Below are positions 16,858 to 25,796 of a DNA stretch of 37,721 nt, piece by piece. The notes under the pieces are model-generated. The model worked only from the letters and a program-made list of their open reading frames with translations, searched no databases and was not told the DNA's origin. The position numbers and the translations under genes were made by a program. The stretch's first letter is position 1, and every line of letters starts with the position of its first letter. Source of the DNA: Microvirga lupini (lineage in GTDB: Bacteria; Pseudomonadota; Alphaproteobacteria; Rhizobiales; Beijerinckiaceae); NCBI GenBank assembly GCA_000517005.1, contig KI911996.1:191043-228763 (forward strand), given 5' to 3'.

Positions 16858-19800
16858 TCGGCCGCCTCCTTTCGCTCATCGTCGAAGAAGGCCGCAACGG
16901 AATTGAGGCGGCTCGCCCACAAGCCACGACGGCGCGCATCGGCGAGGCGCTCGCTGATGGCTTGCGCGGCCGCCGGATTGACGGCTTCGATCTGCTCCCA
17001 GGTCCGCTCGTCGGCGATCAGGGCCGTGAAAACGAGATCAAGGGTTGCAGACGGAACCTCATCCGTGGTCGCCGCGAAGGCGAAGAGCGCATCGACGCCC
17101 TGCGCGATCTCTGCCGCGCCGCGCCAGCCGTGGCGCAACTGGCCGGCGATCCAGCGCGGATTCGTCAGGCGGCCGCGCACGAGGCGGTCGATGTCTTCCG
17201 CGAGGGTGCGGGCCCTCAGTTGCTGCGGACGGCTCGTGTCGAGGCTGTAGACGGCCGGGGCGCCGCCGAGGGCCAGGGCAGCTGCCGCAAAACCTCCAAT
17301 GGCATCGGCGGCGGAATCGCCGTCCAGGATATCACGTTCGGCCACGTCACTCACATGCACGAAGGCCTCGGCCTGCTCGACACGCTGCGGGAAGCTGTCG
17401 TCGGCCTGTGCCTCGCCACCGGCACCGAAGGCGTGGGAGGTGCCTTCGAGATAGGTGCGGCCGAGATCGCGTCTCGTGGCCCATTCGCCATCGAGCGCCT
17501 GGGCCGACACGCCCGTCCCATAGGTGCCGGGCGCGGAGCCGAAGACGCGTGACAGGGCCTCGCCGCGCCGGCGTGCGGCGGCGAGTTCGTTCCACTCGTC
17601 GTCCTCGTCGAGCGCCGCAACCGCGCGGGCGGCCTGATCGAGGAGCGCGATCTGGTCCGGGAACGTGTCGCGGAACGCGCCGGAGACGCGCAGGGTCACG
17701 TCGGCGCGGGGCCGGTCGAGGAGCGGCTGCGGCACGATCTCGAAGCCGGTGACGCGGGTCGAGGTGTGATCCCATGTCGGGCGCACGCCCATGAGGGCCA
17801 GCGCATGGGCGATGTCCTCTCCGCCGGAGCGCAGGGTCGGGGAGGCCCAGAGATCCATGACGATCCGGCGCGGCCAGTCGCCTTCCTCCTGCAGGTGGCG
17901 GCGCACCACTTCGGCCGCGGCGCGCTGCCCAAGTTCGGTGGCGGCGCGGGTGGGAATGGCGCGCGGGTCGAGGGTCGCGAGGTTGCGGCCGGTGGGCAGC
18001 ACGTTGGTCTGGCCGCGCGAGGGCGAGCCGGACGGACCGGGCACGACGAAGCGGCCGTCGAGCGCCTTCAGCAATCCCTCACGCTCGCCGGCGGCGCAGG
18101 TTTCGAAACCAGCGGGAGCGCTGCCGAAGACGTGCAGCCCGTCGCGGATCGTCACTTCACCGAGATCGCAGAGGTGAGCATCGAGACGCGTCAGAGCCTC
18201 GTCCATCGGCATCCTGTCTTCGACGCCGCAGGCATCGGCAAGACCGCTTGTCCTTGCGCGCTCCAGGATCTCACGGGCCACGAGCTCCGCCCGGCCGGGA
18301 TGAAGCACCTGGGCGGAGGAGAATTCCTCCACCAGTTCGCGCAGGGCTGCGGCCTCGCCGTGCAGGCCCGCTTCCGCCGTCTGCGGCGTGAGATGGCCGA
18401 TCGTGACGGCGCCGATGCGGCGCTTGGCGGGCGCGGCTTCGCCCGGATCGTCCACGATGAAGGGATAGATCACCGGCACCGCGCCGATGGCGAGGCGCGG
18501 CCAGCAGGTGGCGGACAGCGCCACGGCCTTGCCGGGCAGCCATTCCGTGGTGCCATGGGTGCCGAGATGGATGAGGGCGTGGATGTTCTCCAAAGCACGA
18601 AGGCCGAGATAGAAAGCGAGATAGCCGTGGCTCGGCGGGCATTCGGGGTCGTGATAGAAGCTCTTGCGGTCGCGGCCGTGACCGCGGTCGGGCTGGAGCG
18701 CAACGAGGACGTTTCCGGCGCGGATCGCACGGAAACGGAAGGCATCATCAGCGAATGCAGGATCGTTCTCAGGGCAGCCCCAGCGTTCGTCGATGGCGGC
18801 GCGCTGCTCGGCCGGCAGCGTGTCGACCCATGCACGATAGACGGCCAGAGGAACGGCAAACGACGTCTCGCCTTCGGTAAGCCTCGGCATCAGCTCGTCG
18901 GCCGTGACATCCCGTCCGGCCGCATAGCCTGCTTCCTTGAGACCATCGAGGATTGCGCAAGCACTGGCCGGAGTATCGAGCCCGACCGCGAAGCCGGCGC
19001 GCCCGCCGCGAGCGGGATAATCGGAGAGAACGAGCGCAAGCCGCCGCTCGTGACGCGGCGTGCGGGCAAGGCGCGTCCATGCGGCGGCCATGTCTGCAAC
19101 GGCATCGATGCCGGTTCTGTCCGGCGCCTGCACCCGACGCGAGAAGGCGAGCGCCGGATCGGCGGGCTCCTCCGCCTTGAACGAGATGGGGCCGGCGGCG
19201 ATGCGGCCGTCGAATTCGGGCAGGGCGATCTGCATGGCGAGATCGGCGGCGGACAATCCGCGGGGAGAGGCCTCCCACGCCTCCTTGGCGCTGCCGACGG
19301 GGATCGCCTGCAGAATCGGGCAATCGGCTTCGTCGAGCGCAAAGGTTGCATCGTCGCGCGACGAGAAGGCCGTCGTCGTGACAATCACGTCCGGGCAACG
19401 GGCCCGGATTGTGCGTTGGATGACCGTCACCGCCTTCTGGTCCTTTAGGCTCGTGACACCGAGGATGAGCGGATCAATGCCGCGCGCGTGCAGGGCCGCA
19501 GCCAATGCCCCGATGGCCTGCGTGTCGCCGGAGAGCACAGCGGAGCGGTAGACGAGAAGATGAGCGAGGGGGCGTTCGCCGGCGAGCTGAGCGAGGACCG
19601 TCTCGGGTTCTGCAATTCCGCTGCCAAGCCCTCCTCCCCACAAGGCGGAAGGTGAAGCGGTAGAGTGGTTTATCGGAAGAGCGGGAGCCCACGCGAAGGC
19701 TCGCGGTGCCGCACGCGGCGGTGCGATAGCTGCAGCCGTTGCACCGATCTCTGCGCCGATGCGCGCGAGCAGGCGGTGCATGTTGTCGATGCCGCCGGCC

Positions 19801-20225
19801 TGGAAATAGGCCTCGATCTCGTCGCAGAGCGTCTGGGGAACGGTGGAGTAAGCCGAGAGACGCGGATCGGGCCGATCGTCGCCCGGCAGCACCGCAAGCT
19901 TCACCCCGTGCAAGCGGCAGGCCTGGGCGAGGTGCTCGATACCGTAGCGCCAGTAATCGAGGCCGCCGAGGCAGCGCACAAGGACGAAGCGCGCCTTTAC
20001 GGCGGTCTTCTCGATATAGAGATCGACGGAAAGAGGATGGCGCAGGCGGCGCAGGGAGGCGAGGCGGAGCGATGCTCCGCCAGCCATCGTGCGATGGGCC
20101 GCCGCCAGCGCGCCGAGGTCACTGTCCGCGAAGGAGAGGACGACGATATCCCCCGGCGGCTGCTGGAGGTCTGTGGCCTCCCCGCCCTCGTCGAGGGAAA
20201 TCGCTGTGACCGGTAGGAGGTGCAT
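16854..20225 (-). CDS. cobN: Cobaltochelatase subunit CobN
   Basis: CobN is the large subunit of the ATP-dependent CobNST cobaltochelatase, which inserts cobalt into hydrogenobyrinic acid a,c-diamide. The 1123-residue protein shows the CobN/magnesium-chelatase H motifs, such as HLGTHGTTEWLPGKAVAL, the YPFIVDDPGEAAPAKRR segment and NVLPTGRNLATLDPRAIPT. It is somewhat shorter than the 1275-residue Pseudomonas denitrificans protein but complete at both ends. cobS and cobT, the AAA+ partner subunits, are not in the window. It starts one base after the cobW stop and overlaps cobG by 4 bases. Confidence 0.95.
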   Translation of the reverse strand: MHLLPVTAISLDEGGEATDLQQPPGDIVVLSFADSDLGALAAAHRTMAGGASLRLASLRRLRHPLSVDLYIEKTAVKARFVLVRCLGGLDYWRYGIEHLAQACRLHGVKLAVLPGDDRPDPRLSAYSTVPQTLCDEIEAYFQAGGIDNMHRLLARIGAEIGATAAAIAPPRAAPRAFAWAPALPINHSTASPSALWGGGLGSGIAEPETVLAQLAGERPLAHLLVYRSAVLSGDTQAIGALAAALHARGIDPLILGVTSLKDQKAVTVIQRTIRARCPDVIVTTTAFSSRDDATFALDEADCPILQAIPVGSAKEAWEASPRGLSAADLAMQIALPEFDGRIAAGPISFKAEEPADPALAFSRRVQAPDRTGIDAVADMAAAWTRLARTPRHERRLALVLSDYPARGGRAGFAVGLDTPASACAILDGLKEAGYAAGRDVTADELMPRLTEGETSFAVPLAVYRAWVDTLPAEQRAAIDERWGCPENDPAFADDAFRFRAIRAGNVLVALQPDRGHGRDRKSFYHDPECPPSHGYLAFYLGLRALENIHALIHLGTHGTTEWLPGKAVALSATCWPRLAIGAVPVIYPFIVDDPGEAAPAKRRIGAVTIGHLTPQTAEAGLHGEAAALRELVEEFSSAQVLHPGRAELVAREILERARTSGLADACGVEDRMPMDEALTRLDAHLCDLGEVTIRDGLHVFGSAPAGFETCAAGEREGLLKALDGRFVVPGPSGSPSRGQTNVLPTGRNLATLDPRAIPTRAATELGQRAAAEVVRRHLQEEGDWPRRIVMDLWASPTLRSGGEDIAHALALMGVRPTWDHTSTRVTGFEIVPQPLLDRPRADVTLRVSGAFRDTFPDQIALLDQAARAVAALDEDDEWNELAAARRRGEALSRVFGSAPGTYGTGVSAQALDGEWATRRDLGRTYLEGTSHAFGAGGEAQADDSFPQRVEQAEAFVHVSDVAERDILDGDSAADAIGGFAAAALALGGAPAVYSLDTSRPQQLRARTLAEDIDRLVRGRLTNPRWIAGQLRHGWRGAAEIAQGVDALFAFAATTDEVPSATLDLVFTALIADERTWEQIEAVNPAAAQAISERLADARRRGLWASRLNSVAAFFDDERKEAAE

Positions 20226-20226
20226 G

Positions 20227-21264
20227 TCATCCGTTGCGCAAAGCGGCCTCGACGGCCTTCACGTCGAAGCCTTTCAAACCGATCACGACCATGCGGCCGT
20301 CACGGGCCTCGCCGGCCTTCCACGGCCGGTCGAAGTGATGCGCGACGCGCTGGCCGACACCCTGGACCACGAGGCGCATGGGCTTGCCGTCGACGGGGGC
20401 GAAGCCTTTGATCCGCAGGACGCCTGCGGCTTCCGCCGCGCGTTCGACGCGGGCGACGAGCGCCTCGGGCGTGGCGACCGGTGCAACCGGAATCGCGACG
20501 CTGTCGAAATCGTCGTGGTCGTGATCCTCGGCGGTTTCGTGGTGCGAGGGACGGGATTCGAGATCCGCTTCCGCCGCAGCGCCGAGGCCGAGCAGTACCG
20601 TCGGGTCCACCTTGCCGTGCGACGTTTCGATGACCTTCACGGCGCGGGGCAGATGCTCGTTGATCTCGGCGAGAACCTTGCCCTTGTCGCTGGGTGCCAT
20701 CTGGTCGGTCTTGTTGAGGATGATGAGGTCGGCGCAGAGAAGCTGATCCTCGAACACTTCCTCCAGCGGATTCTCGTGATCGACCGAGGCATCCGTTGCG
20801 CGCTGGGCTTCGAGCGCCTCCGGATCATCCGCGAAGGCGCCCGATGCAACGGCCGGGCCGTCGACCACGGCGATCACGCCGTCGACGGTTACGCGGGAAC
20901 GGATATCCGGCCAGTTGAAGGCGCGCACCAGCGGCTTCGGCAGGGCAAGACCCGAAGTCTCGATCAGGATGTGCTCGGGCGGGTTCGGCCGGTTGAGCAG
21001 CGTGTTCAGGGCCGGAACGAAATCGTCGGCCACCGTGCAGCACAGGCAACCGTTGGGTAACTCGACAATGTCTTCCTGCGTGCAGCCTTCGATGCCGCAG
21101 CCTTCGATGAAGGAGCCGTCGAAGCCGAGATCGCCGAATTCGTTGACGAGAACCGCAAGACTGCGGCCGCCCGCATTCTCGAGGAGGTGACGCACCAGGG
21201 TGGTTTTGCCGGCACCGAGGAATCCAGTGACGATCGTGCAGGGGATCTTTTTCAGATCGCTCAT
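20227..21264 (-). CDS. cobW: CobW-type GTPase, probable cobalt chaperone
   Basis: This is a G3E-family P-loop GTPase, with 345 residues from the ATG at 21264. It has Walker A GFLGAGKT (14-21), the metal-binding GCLCC motif (Cys73, 75, 76), the NKTD guanine motif (184-187), a His/Asp-rich stretch around 241-252 (HHETAEDHDHDD) and a C-terminal CobW domain. Family members deliver metals; in a cob operon with cobN immediately downstream, it probably supplies Co(II) to the chelatase. An upstream extension of the frame to 21396 is not supported. Confidence 0.93.
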   Translation of the reverse strand: MSDLKKIPCTIVTGFLGAGKTTLVRHLLENAGGRSLAVLVNEFGDLGFDGSFIEGCGIEGCTQEDIVELPNGCLCCTVADDFVPALNTLLNRPNPPEHILIETSGLALPKPLVRAFNWPDIRSRVTVDGVIAVVDGPAVASGAFADDPEALEAQRATDASVDHENPLEEVFEDQLLCADLIILNKTDQMAPSDKGKVLAEINEHLPRAVKVIETSHGKVDPTVLLGLGAAAEADLESRPSHHETAEDHDHDDFDSVAIPVAPVATPEALVARVERAAEAAGVLRIKGFAPVDGKPMRLVVQGVGQRVAHHFDRPWKAGEARDGRMVVIGLKGFDVKAVEAALRNG

Positions 21265-21289
21265 CAGTTGAGCCTTTCGGCGGCTCTTT

Positions 21290-21685
21290 CTAAGCCGCGC
21301 TGTTTGCTTTGAACGGGGGAATGCGGGCGACGACACCCTTGCGGAAGGCCTCCGGCCGTTCGCGCCAGGGCACGAGGCCGTCGACCGTCGCCGCATAGCG
21401 GCGCAATCCGTCGAGGATGGTCTCGACCGAGGTCTCGGCGTTCAGGTCGCCATAGATGTAGGTCCAGCGTCCGGGGCCGGAGACCGCAATCGTGCAGGGG
21501 CGCTTGCACACGGAGAGACACTCGACCGCCTCCACGCGCACCTTTGGCGCATCGGGATGCTCGAGTGCCTCCGTGAGGGCCCGGTGAAGGATCGCACCAG
21601 GTCGGAGCGCCTTGTCGTCCGGGCCGCCCGCCTGACGGCAGGTGACGCAGACATGCAGGCAGATCTCCTCATGGGATGAGGTCAT
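21290..21685 (-). CDS. DUF1636 family protein, putative metal or Fe-S binding
   Basis: This 131-residue protein of the DUF1636 family has a thioredoxin-like ferredoxin pattern of cysteines: Cys9, Cys13 and Cys16 (CLHVCVTC), then Cys56, Cys60 and Cys64 (CLSVCKRPC). Such spacing suits a 2Fe-2S cluster or metal binding. The middle contains an AVSGPGRWTYIYGDL segment typical of the family. It lies between hupE and cobW in the riboswitch operon (18 and 25 bases away). DUF1636 genes are commonly found next to cobW/cobN, which suggests a part in cobalt handling; no reaction is known. Confidence 0.85.
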   Translation of the reverse strand: MTSSHEEICLHVCVTCRQAGGPDDKALRPGAILHRALTEALEHPDAPKVRVEAVECLSVCKRPCTIAVSGPGRWTYIYGDLNAETSVETILDGLRRYAATVDGLVPWRERPEAFRKGVVARIPPFKANSAA

Positions 21686-21703
21686 GGCTTCAGGCCGATG
21701 CGA

Positions 21704-22345
21704 TCAGGCAGCGGTCGGAAGAGCCAGAGCGAAGGTTGCGGCGCCGGCCAGCGCGACCGCCATTCCGGCAAGACGCAGCTGGAGCGAGGGCACCTGGAAG
21801 GACGACTTCGCGAGGCGCCGGGCCGCGAAGGCGATGCCCGTCGTGAGTGCCGTCTGAACCACGATGAGACCGATGAGATAGGACGCGAGCGGGGTGGATT
21901 CCGCGCCGACGATGGATTCGCCCAGGGCATAGCCGTGCACCGCTCCACCGATGGCGAAGAGAGTGGCGATTGCCGCATAGGGAAGGGTGCTGCGCATTGT
22001 GGCAGCAATGCCGATGACGACCACGCTCAGTGCCACGAGCAGCTCGGCATAGGGCAGGTCTGCGCTCGCCAGGTGCAGGCCGACACCGGCCGCCATGGCC
22101 ACGATCCAGAACGCCGGAAGGGTAAGGCCGCGGGCGAAGCGCGAGGAGACAAGGCCGACACCGATGAGCGCGGCAAGGTGATCGAGGCCGATGACCGGAT
22201 GGCCGAGGCCCGAGAGCAGGCCCTGAACGAAAGTGGAGGGCGTCTGGCCGTCCATGGCGTGGTGCGCCAGGGCGGGCGTCGCGGCGATAAGGCCGGCGAG
22301 GGTCAGGGCGGTCAGGCAGGTCTTGGGCAGTAGGCGTGCAGTCAT
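21704..22345 (-). CDS. hupE: HupE/UreJ-family membrane protein, probable cobalt importer
   Basis: This 213-residue protein has a signal-like N-terminus (cleavage possible after ALA, about residue 27) and roughly six hydrophobic segments. It has the family motif HPVIGLDHL (49-57) preceded by HHAMDG, residues thought to bind Ni or Co. HupE/UreJ proteins carry nickel or cobalt; as the first gene behind a cobalamin riboswitch and ahead of cobW and cobN, cobalt is most likely here. The start at 22345 has GGAGAG 5 bases upstream. An ATG 8 codons further up (22369) lacks a ribosome site and lies upstream of a hairpin that covers it. Confidence 0.88.
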   Translation of the reverse strand: MTARLLPKTCLTALTLAGLIAATPALAHHAMDGQTPSTFVQGLLSGLGHPVIGLDHLAALIGVGLVSSRFARGLTLPAFWIVAMAAGVGLHLASADLPYAELLVALSVVVIGIAATMRSTLPYAAIATLFAIGGAVHGYALGESIVGAESTPLASYLIGLIVVQTALTTGIAFAARRLAKSSFQVPSLQLRLAGMAVALAGAATFALALPTAA

Positions 22346-22350
22346 CGTAC

Positions 22351-22364
22351 TCTCCGTCGGGAGA
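22351..22364 (-). promoter_or_regulatory. Hairpin masking the hupE ribosome-binding site
   Basis: On the minus strand TCTCC-CGAC-GGAGA forms a perfect 5-bp stem with a 4-base loop, and the 3' arm is the Shine-Dalgarno sequence of hupE, 5 bases before its ATG. Placed below the cobalamin riboswitch, this looks like the translational off-switch: when the ligand is bound this stem would form and hide the ribosome site. The pairing is seen; the switching is inferred. Confidence 0.5.
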
Positions 22365-22477
22365 CTCATGATTCGAGTCTGTTGAGCTTCCGCGGACGGA
22401 ACCGAACGATTTCAGGAATCGCTCGACTACGGTCACCATCGGCACACCCCGTCCGACAGACCCGACAGAAGCAAAGG

Positions 22478-22645
22478 CTGACGGCAGGTCTCCTGGCTCG
22501 CGGGTCGATGCTTTTCGCCGCCTTCCCGGGACGATGAGGCCCAGTGGCATTCGGAGCGAAGGCTCGCCGCTTACAGTTGCGGGGGCAGCCGCGGTGTCTC
22601 ACCGCATTCCCTTTTCACCCCGTTTCCGGGGCACCGTCCGTTACA
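22478..22645 (-). promoter_or_regulatory. Cobalamin riboswitch (AdoCbl aptamer)
   Basis: Read on the minus strand, this stretch has the full order of conserved elements. These are GGTGCC near 22635; a GGGAA...GGTGAGAC segment; CCGCGGCTGCCCCCGCAACTGTAA (positions about 22590-22570); GCCACTGG near 22540; GGGAAGGC; and finally the B12 box AGCCAGGAGACCTGCC at about 22498-22483. It lies upstream of hupE and so heads the eight-gene operon hupE-DUF1636-cobW-cobN-cobG-cobH-cobI-cobJ. Cobalamin is expected to shut expression off. There are about 130 bases between the B12 box and the hupE start, room for the expression platform; no T-run terminator is obvious there, which favours translational control. 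Confidence 0.95.
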
Positions 22646-22663
22646 TGCTTACCGGGGCGAGAG

Positions 22664-22694
22664 GCATCTTTCAAGCCTGAGCATTGAAAGATGC
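22664..22694. promoter_or_regulatory. Inverted repeat between the riboswitch and cobO
   Basis: A perfect 11-bp inverted repeat, GCATCTTTCAA (22664-22674) and TTGAAAGATGC (22684-22694), is separated by 9 bases. It lies in the short region between the divergent riboswitch operon and cobO, 64 bases before the cobO start. Two smaller competing stems exist inside it: GGC/GCC around the first arm and GAGCAT/ATGCTC around the second. It could be a regulator binding site serving both directions or a leader structure of the cobO transcript. Confidence 0.45.
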
Positions 22695-22758
22695 TCGGCC
22701 TTGAAATCGCGCCTGAGCCTGTTCATGGTGCGCCCTCTCACGCGAAAGCAGGTTCGGG

Positions 22759-23364
22759 ATGACCCAGGATGAAGAGGCGCGCCACCGCGCCAAGATGATC
22801 AAGCGCAAGGAAGTCCAGGATCGGGAGGTCGCCTCGAAGACGATCGAGAAGGGGCTCCTCATCGTCCATACGGGACCCGGCAAGGGCAAGTCGACGGCCG
22901 CCTTCGGCCTCATGCTGCGGGCGCTCGGGCGCGGCTTTCATGTGGGCGTGGTGCAGTTCATCAAGGGCGCCTGGGAAACCGGCGAGCGCCTCGCCCTCGA
23001 CCGATTCTCCGATCAAGTCGAGTGGCACACCATGGGCGAGGGCTTCACCTGGGAGACGCAGGACCGCTCCCGCGACGTGGCGGCGGCAGAGCGCGCCTGG
23101 GACAAGGCCAAGGAGCTGATGGCCCGCAAGGACATCCGCCTCCTGGTGCTCGACGAACTCAACATCGCGCTTCGCTACGAATACCTGGATCTGTCGCAGG
23201 TTGTCGAAACCCTGCGGCAGCGCCGGCCCGATCTCCACGTGGTCGTCACCGGCCGCAATGCGAAGCCGGAACTCATCGAGGCCGCCGATCTCGTGACCGA
23301 GATGAGTCTGGTGAAGCATCACTTCGCAGCCGGCGTGAAGGCGCAGGAAGGCGTCGAGTTCTGA
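22759..23364 (+). CDS. cobO: Cob(I)yrinic acid a,c-diamide adenosyltransferase CobO
   Basis: CobO attaches the 5'-deoxyadenosyl group to cobalt of the corrinoid. The 201-residue protein has the P-loop GPGKGKST (39-46), [19 protein letters not shown], the [11 protein letters not shown] motif and [16 protein letters not shown], all typical of the CobA/CobO/BtuR family. It is divergent from the riboswitch operon. Its last bases overlap the cobQ start (TGATG), so cobO and cobQ form an operon. No riboswitch faces this direction. Confidence 0.95.
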   Translation: MTQDEEARHRAKMIKRKEVQDREVASKTIEKGLLIVHTGPGKGKSTAAFGLMLRALGRGFHVGVVQFIKGAWETGERLALDRFSDQVEWHTMGEGFTWETQDRSRDVAAAERAWDKAKELMARKDIRLLVLDELNIALRYEYLDLSQVVETLRQRRPDLHVVVTGRNAKPELIEAADLVTEMSLVKHHFAAGVKAQEGVEF

Positions 23365-24821
23365 TGCGCGCGCTCATGGTGCAGGGCACCGGCTCCAATG
23401 TGGGCAAGTCGCTCCTGGTGGCGGGCCTGTGCCGGGTCTTTGCGCGAAAAGGGCTGAAGGTGCGGCCCTTCAAGCCGCAGAACATGTCGAACAACGCCGC
23501 CGTCACGGCCGATGGCGGCGAGATCGGCCGTGCCCAGGCGCTCCAGGCGCGGGCCGCCGGCGTGGCGCCGAGCGTCCACATGAACCCGGTTCTGCTCAAA
23601 CCCCAGAGCGAAATTGGCTCCCAGGTGGTGGTGCAGGGGCGTGTCGTCGGAACCGCGAAGGCGCGGGAATACCAATCCTGGAAGCCGCGCCTCATGGAGG
23701 CGGTGCTCGACAGCTTCGGACGGCTCTCGGAAGAGGCCGATCTCGTGCTCGTCGAAGGCGCGGGCTCGGCATCCGAGGTGAACCTGAGGGAAGGCGACAT
23801 CGCCAATATGGGTTTCGCCCGTGCGGCCGACGTGCCCGTGGTACTCGTGGGCGACATCGACCGAGGCGGTGTGATCGCGAGCCTGGTCGGCACCAAGGCG
23901 GTGCTCGACGAGGCGGATGCCGCGATGATCCGCGGCTTCATCGTCAACCGCTTCCGGGGCGATCCGGCTCTGTTCGACAGCGGCATGCGCTTCGTGGCCG
24001 AGCGCACCGGCTGGCCGGCTCTCGGCCTCGTGCCGAATTTTTCCGACGCCGCGCGCCTTCCGGCCGAGGACGGTCTGGGCTTGAGGCGCGAGGGGCGCAA
24101 GGGCTCGGTCGTCATTGCGGTCCCTGTGACGCCCTGGATCTCCAACTTCGACGATCTCGATCCCCTGCGCGAGGAACCTGGTGTCGAAGTGGTGCTGGTC
24201 GAGCCCGGCCATCCGCTGCCCGCGGAGGCCGCGCTCGTTCTGCTGCCCGGTTCCAAGACGACCATCGACGATCTTCTGTTCATTCGGGCACAGGGCTGGG
24301 ATATCGATCTCAAAGCCCATGTGCGACGGGGAGGGCGGGTCCTCGGCCTCTGCGGCGGCTACCAGATGCTGGGGCAGCGCATCGACGACCCATTCGGCAT
24401 CGAGGGCGAAGCGGGCCGCTCCATCGAAGGTTTGGGCCTGCTCGACGTCGCGACGATTCTCACCGCGAAGAAGCGGCTTGAGGCTGTGACAGGAGTGACG
24501 ATCGCAGATGGCGCTCCGCTCTCAGGCTACGAGATGCATATCGGCGAGACGTCAGGAGCTGATGCTTCGTCGCGCGCCTTCGCACAATTGGCGAACGGGC
24601 GACGCGACGGTGCCGTCTCGGCGGATGGCCGCGTGACCGGAATCTATGTCCACGGTCTTTTCTCGGATGACCGACAGCGGGCACGATGGCTGCAACTGCT
24701 TGGAGCCGAAACGAGCGATCTCGCCTATGAAGCCCTGGTCGACGACATTCTCGACCGCTTCGCTGATCACCTCGAAGCGCATCTCGACTGCGAAAGGCTC
24801 CTCGCCATCAGTGCACGATGA
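23364..24821 (+). CDS. cobQ: Cobyric acid synthase CobQ
   Basis: CobQ amidates the b, d, e and g side chains of adenosylcobyrinic acid a,c-diamide. The 485-residue protein has an N-terminal P-loop-like motif GTGSNVGKS (8-16), [21 protein letters not shown], and a C-terminal glutamine amidotransferase domain with the nucleophile Cys330 in [11 protein letters not shown] and the end segment [11 protein letters not shown]. The ATG overlaps the cobO stop; a frame beginning at 23022 is a shadow within cobO. Its last 14 bases overlap the end of cobD on the other strand. Confidence 0.96.
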   Translation: MRALMVQGTGSNVGKSLLVAGLCRVFARKGLKVRPFKPQNMSNNAAVTADGGEIGRAQALQARAAGVAPSVHMNPVLLKPQSEIGSQVVVQGRVVGTAKAREYQSWKPRLMEAVLDSFGRLSEEADLVLVEGAGSASEVNLREGDIANMGFARAADVPVVLVGDIDRGGVIASLVGTKAVLDEADAAMIRGFIVNRFRGDPALFDSGMRFVAERTGWPALGLVPNFSDAARLPAEDGLGLRREGRKGSVVIAVPVTPWISNFDDLDPLREEPGVEVVLVEPGHPLPAEAALVLLPGSKTTIDDLLFIRAQGWDIDLKAHVRRGGRVLGLCGGYQMLGQRIDDPFGIEGEAGRSIEGLGLLDVATILTAKKRLEAVTGVTIADGAPLSGYEMHIGETSGADASSRAFAQLANGRRDGAVSADGRVTGIYVHGLFSDDRQRARWLQLLGAETSDLAYEALVDDILDRFADHLEAHLDCERLLAISAR

Positions 24822-25794
24822 GCCAAGTCAGCAGTGTTAATCCTGTCGCGAGTGCAAAGAGCAGCAGGCACGCGGTCCGGTAGAGGGCGAGCGCGCGTTC
24901 GATGTCGTCCACATTCGCCTCGGCCCGGCCGTCGCCCATCCAGCGATCCTCGACGCGCACGTCGCCATAGATGCGCGGTCCTGCCAATCGCAGCCCCAGC
25001 GCTCCGGCCATCGCGGCCTCGGGCCAGCCGGCATTCGGCGAGCGGTGATGCGATGCGTCTCGCAGCACGGCACGCCACGCACCTTGGGGAGAGGCTCCCT
25101 GGCGCAGGGTGGCCGCCGCGATGAGGAGGAGCGCCGTGAGGCGTGAGGCGGGCAGGTTCACGAGATCGTCGAACCGTGCGGCAGCCCAGCCGAAAGCTTC
25201 GTGTCGGGGCGTGCGGTGGCCGATCATGCTGTCGGCGGTGTTCGTGGTCTTGTAGAGAACAGCACCCGGAAAACCGCCAAGACCGAGCCAGAAGGCCGGT
25301 GCCACGATCCCGTCGGAAAAGTTCTCGGCAAGACTTTCGATGGCGGCGCGGCAGATCCCCGCCTCGTCCAGGCTTTGCGGATTACGCCCGACGATCATCG
25401 AGACCGCCTTGCGGCCGTCCTCGATCCCGCCCTCGCGCAGGCCTTTCGCTACGGCCGCCACATGCTCATGGAGGCTGCGTTGGGCCAGAAGGCTGCTGGC
25501 GAGGAGAGCGAGTATCGCGAAGCCGGTGAGGCCGAGCGGCAGGAGAACTGCCTGCAACGCCCAGGCTGCCGTTCCCGTGATGGCCAGGAGCAGCAGAAGA
25601 GCGAGAACTCCGGCGGCGCGACGTCGGCCAAATGACCACTCATCCCGGTTCAGGGCCCGGTCGAGTCCTTTGATCAGCGTGCCGATCCAGGTGACGGGAT
25701 GCCCGATCCACGTGTAAAGGCGGTCGGGATAGCCGAACACCGCCTCGGCCGCGAGGGCGAGGCTTAAGATGAGCAGGCTATCGGAGAGGACCAT
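24808..25794 (-). CDS. cobD: Adenosylcobinamide-phosphate synthase CobD (CbiB)
   Basis: CobD is the inner-membrane enzyme that joins cobyric acid with aminopropanol (phosphate) to give cobinamide (phosphate). The 328-residue polytopic protein begins [31 protein letters not shown], and has [41 protein letters not shown] and [16 protein letters not shown], all diagnostic of CbiB/CobD. Its start codon is 2 bases from that of cobC on the opposite strand, and its end overlaps cobQ by 14 bases. Confidence 0.95.
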   Translation of the reverse strand: MVLSDSLLILSLALAAEAVFGYPDRLYTWIGHPVTWIGTLIKGLDRALNRDEWSFGRRRAAGVLALLLLLAITGTAAWALQAVLLPLGLTGFAILALLASSLLAQRSLHEHVAAVAKGLREGGIEDGRKAVSMIVGRNPQSLDEAGICRAAIESLAENFSDGIVAPAFWLGLGGFPGAVLYKTTNTADSMIGHRTPRHEAFGWAAARFDDLVNLPASRLTALLLIAAATLRQGASPQGAWRAVLRDASHHRSPNAGWPEAAMAGALGLRLAGPRIYGDVRVEDRWMGDGRAEANVDDIERALALYRTACLLLFALATGLTLLTWLIVH

Positions 25795-25796
25795 GG

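Noticed and set aside
17766..19448. A 560-residue open frame antisense to cobN
   Set aside because: Composition is typical of the reverse complement of a GC-rich gene, and it has no recognisable domain.
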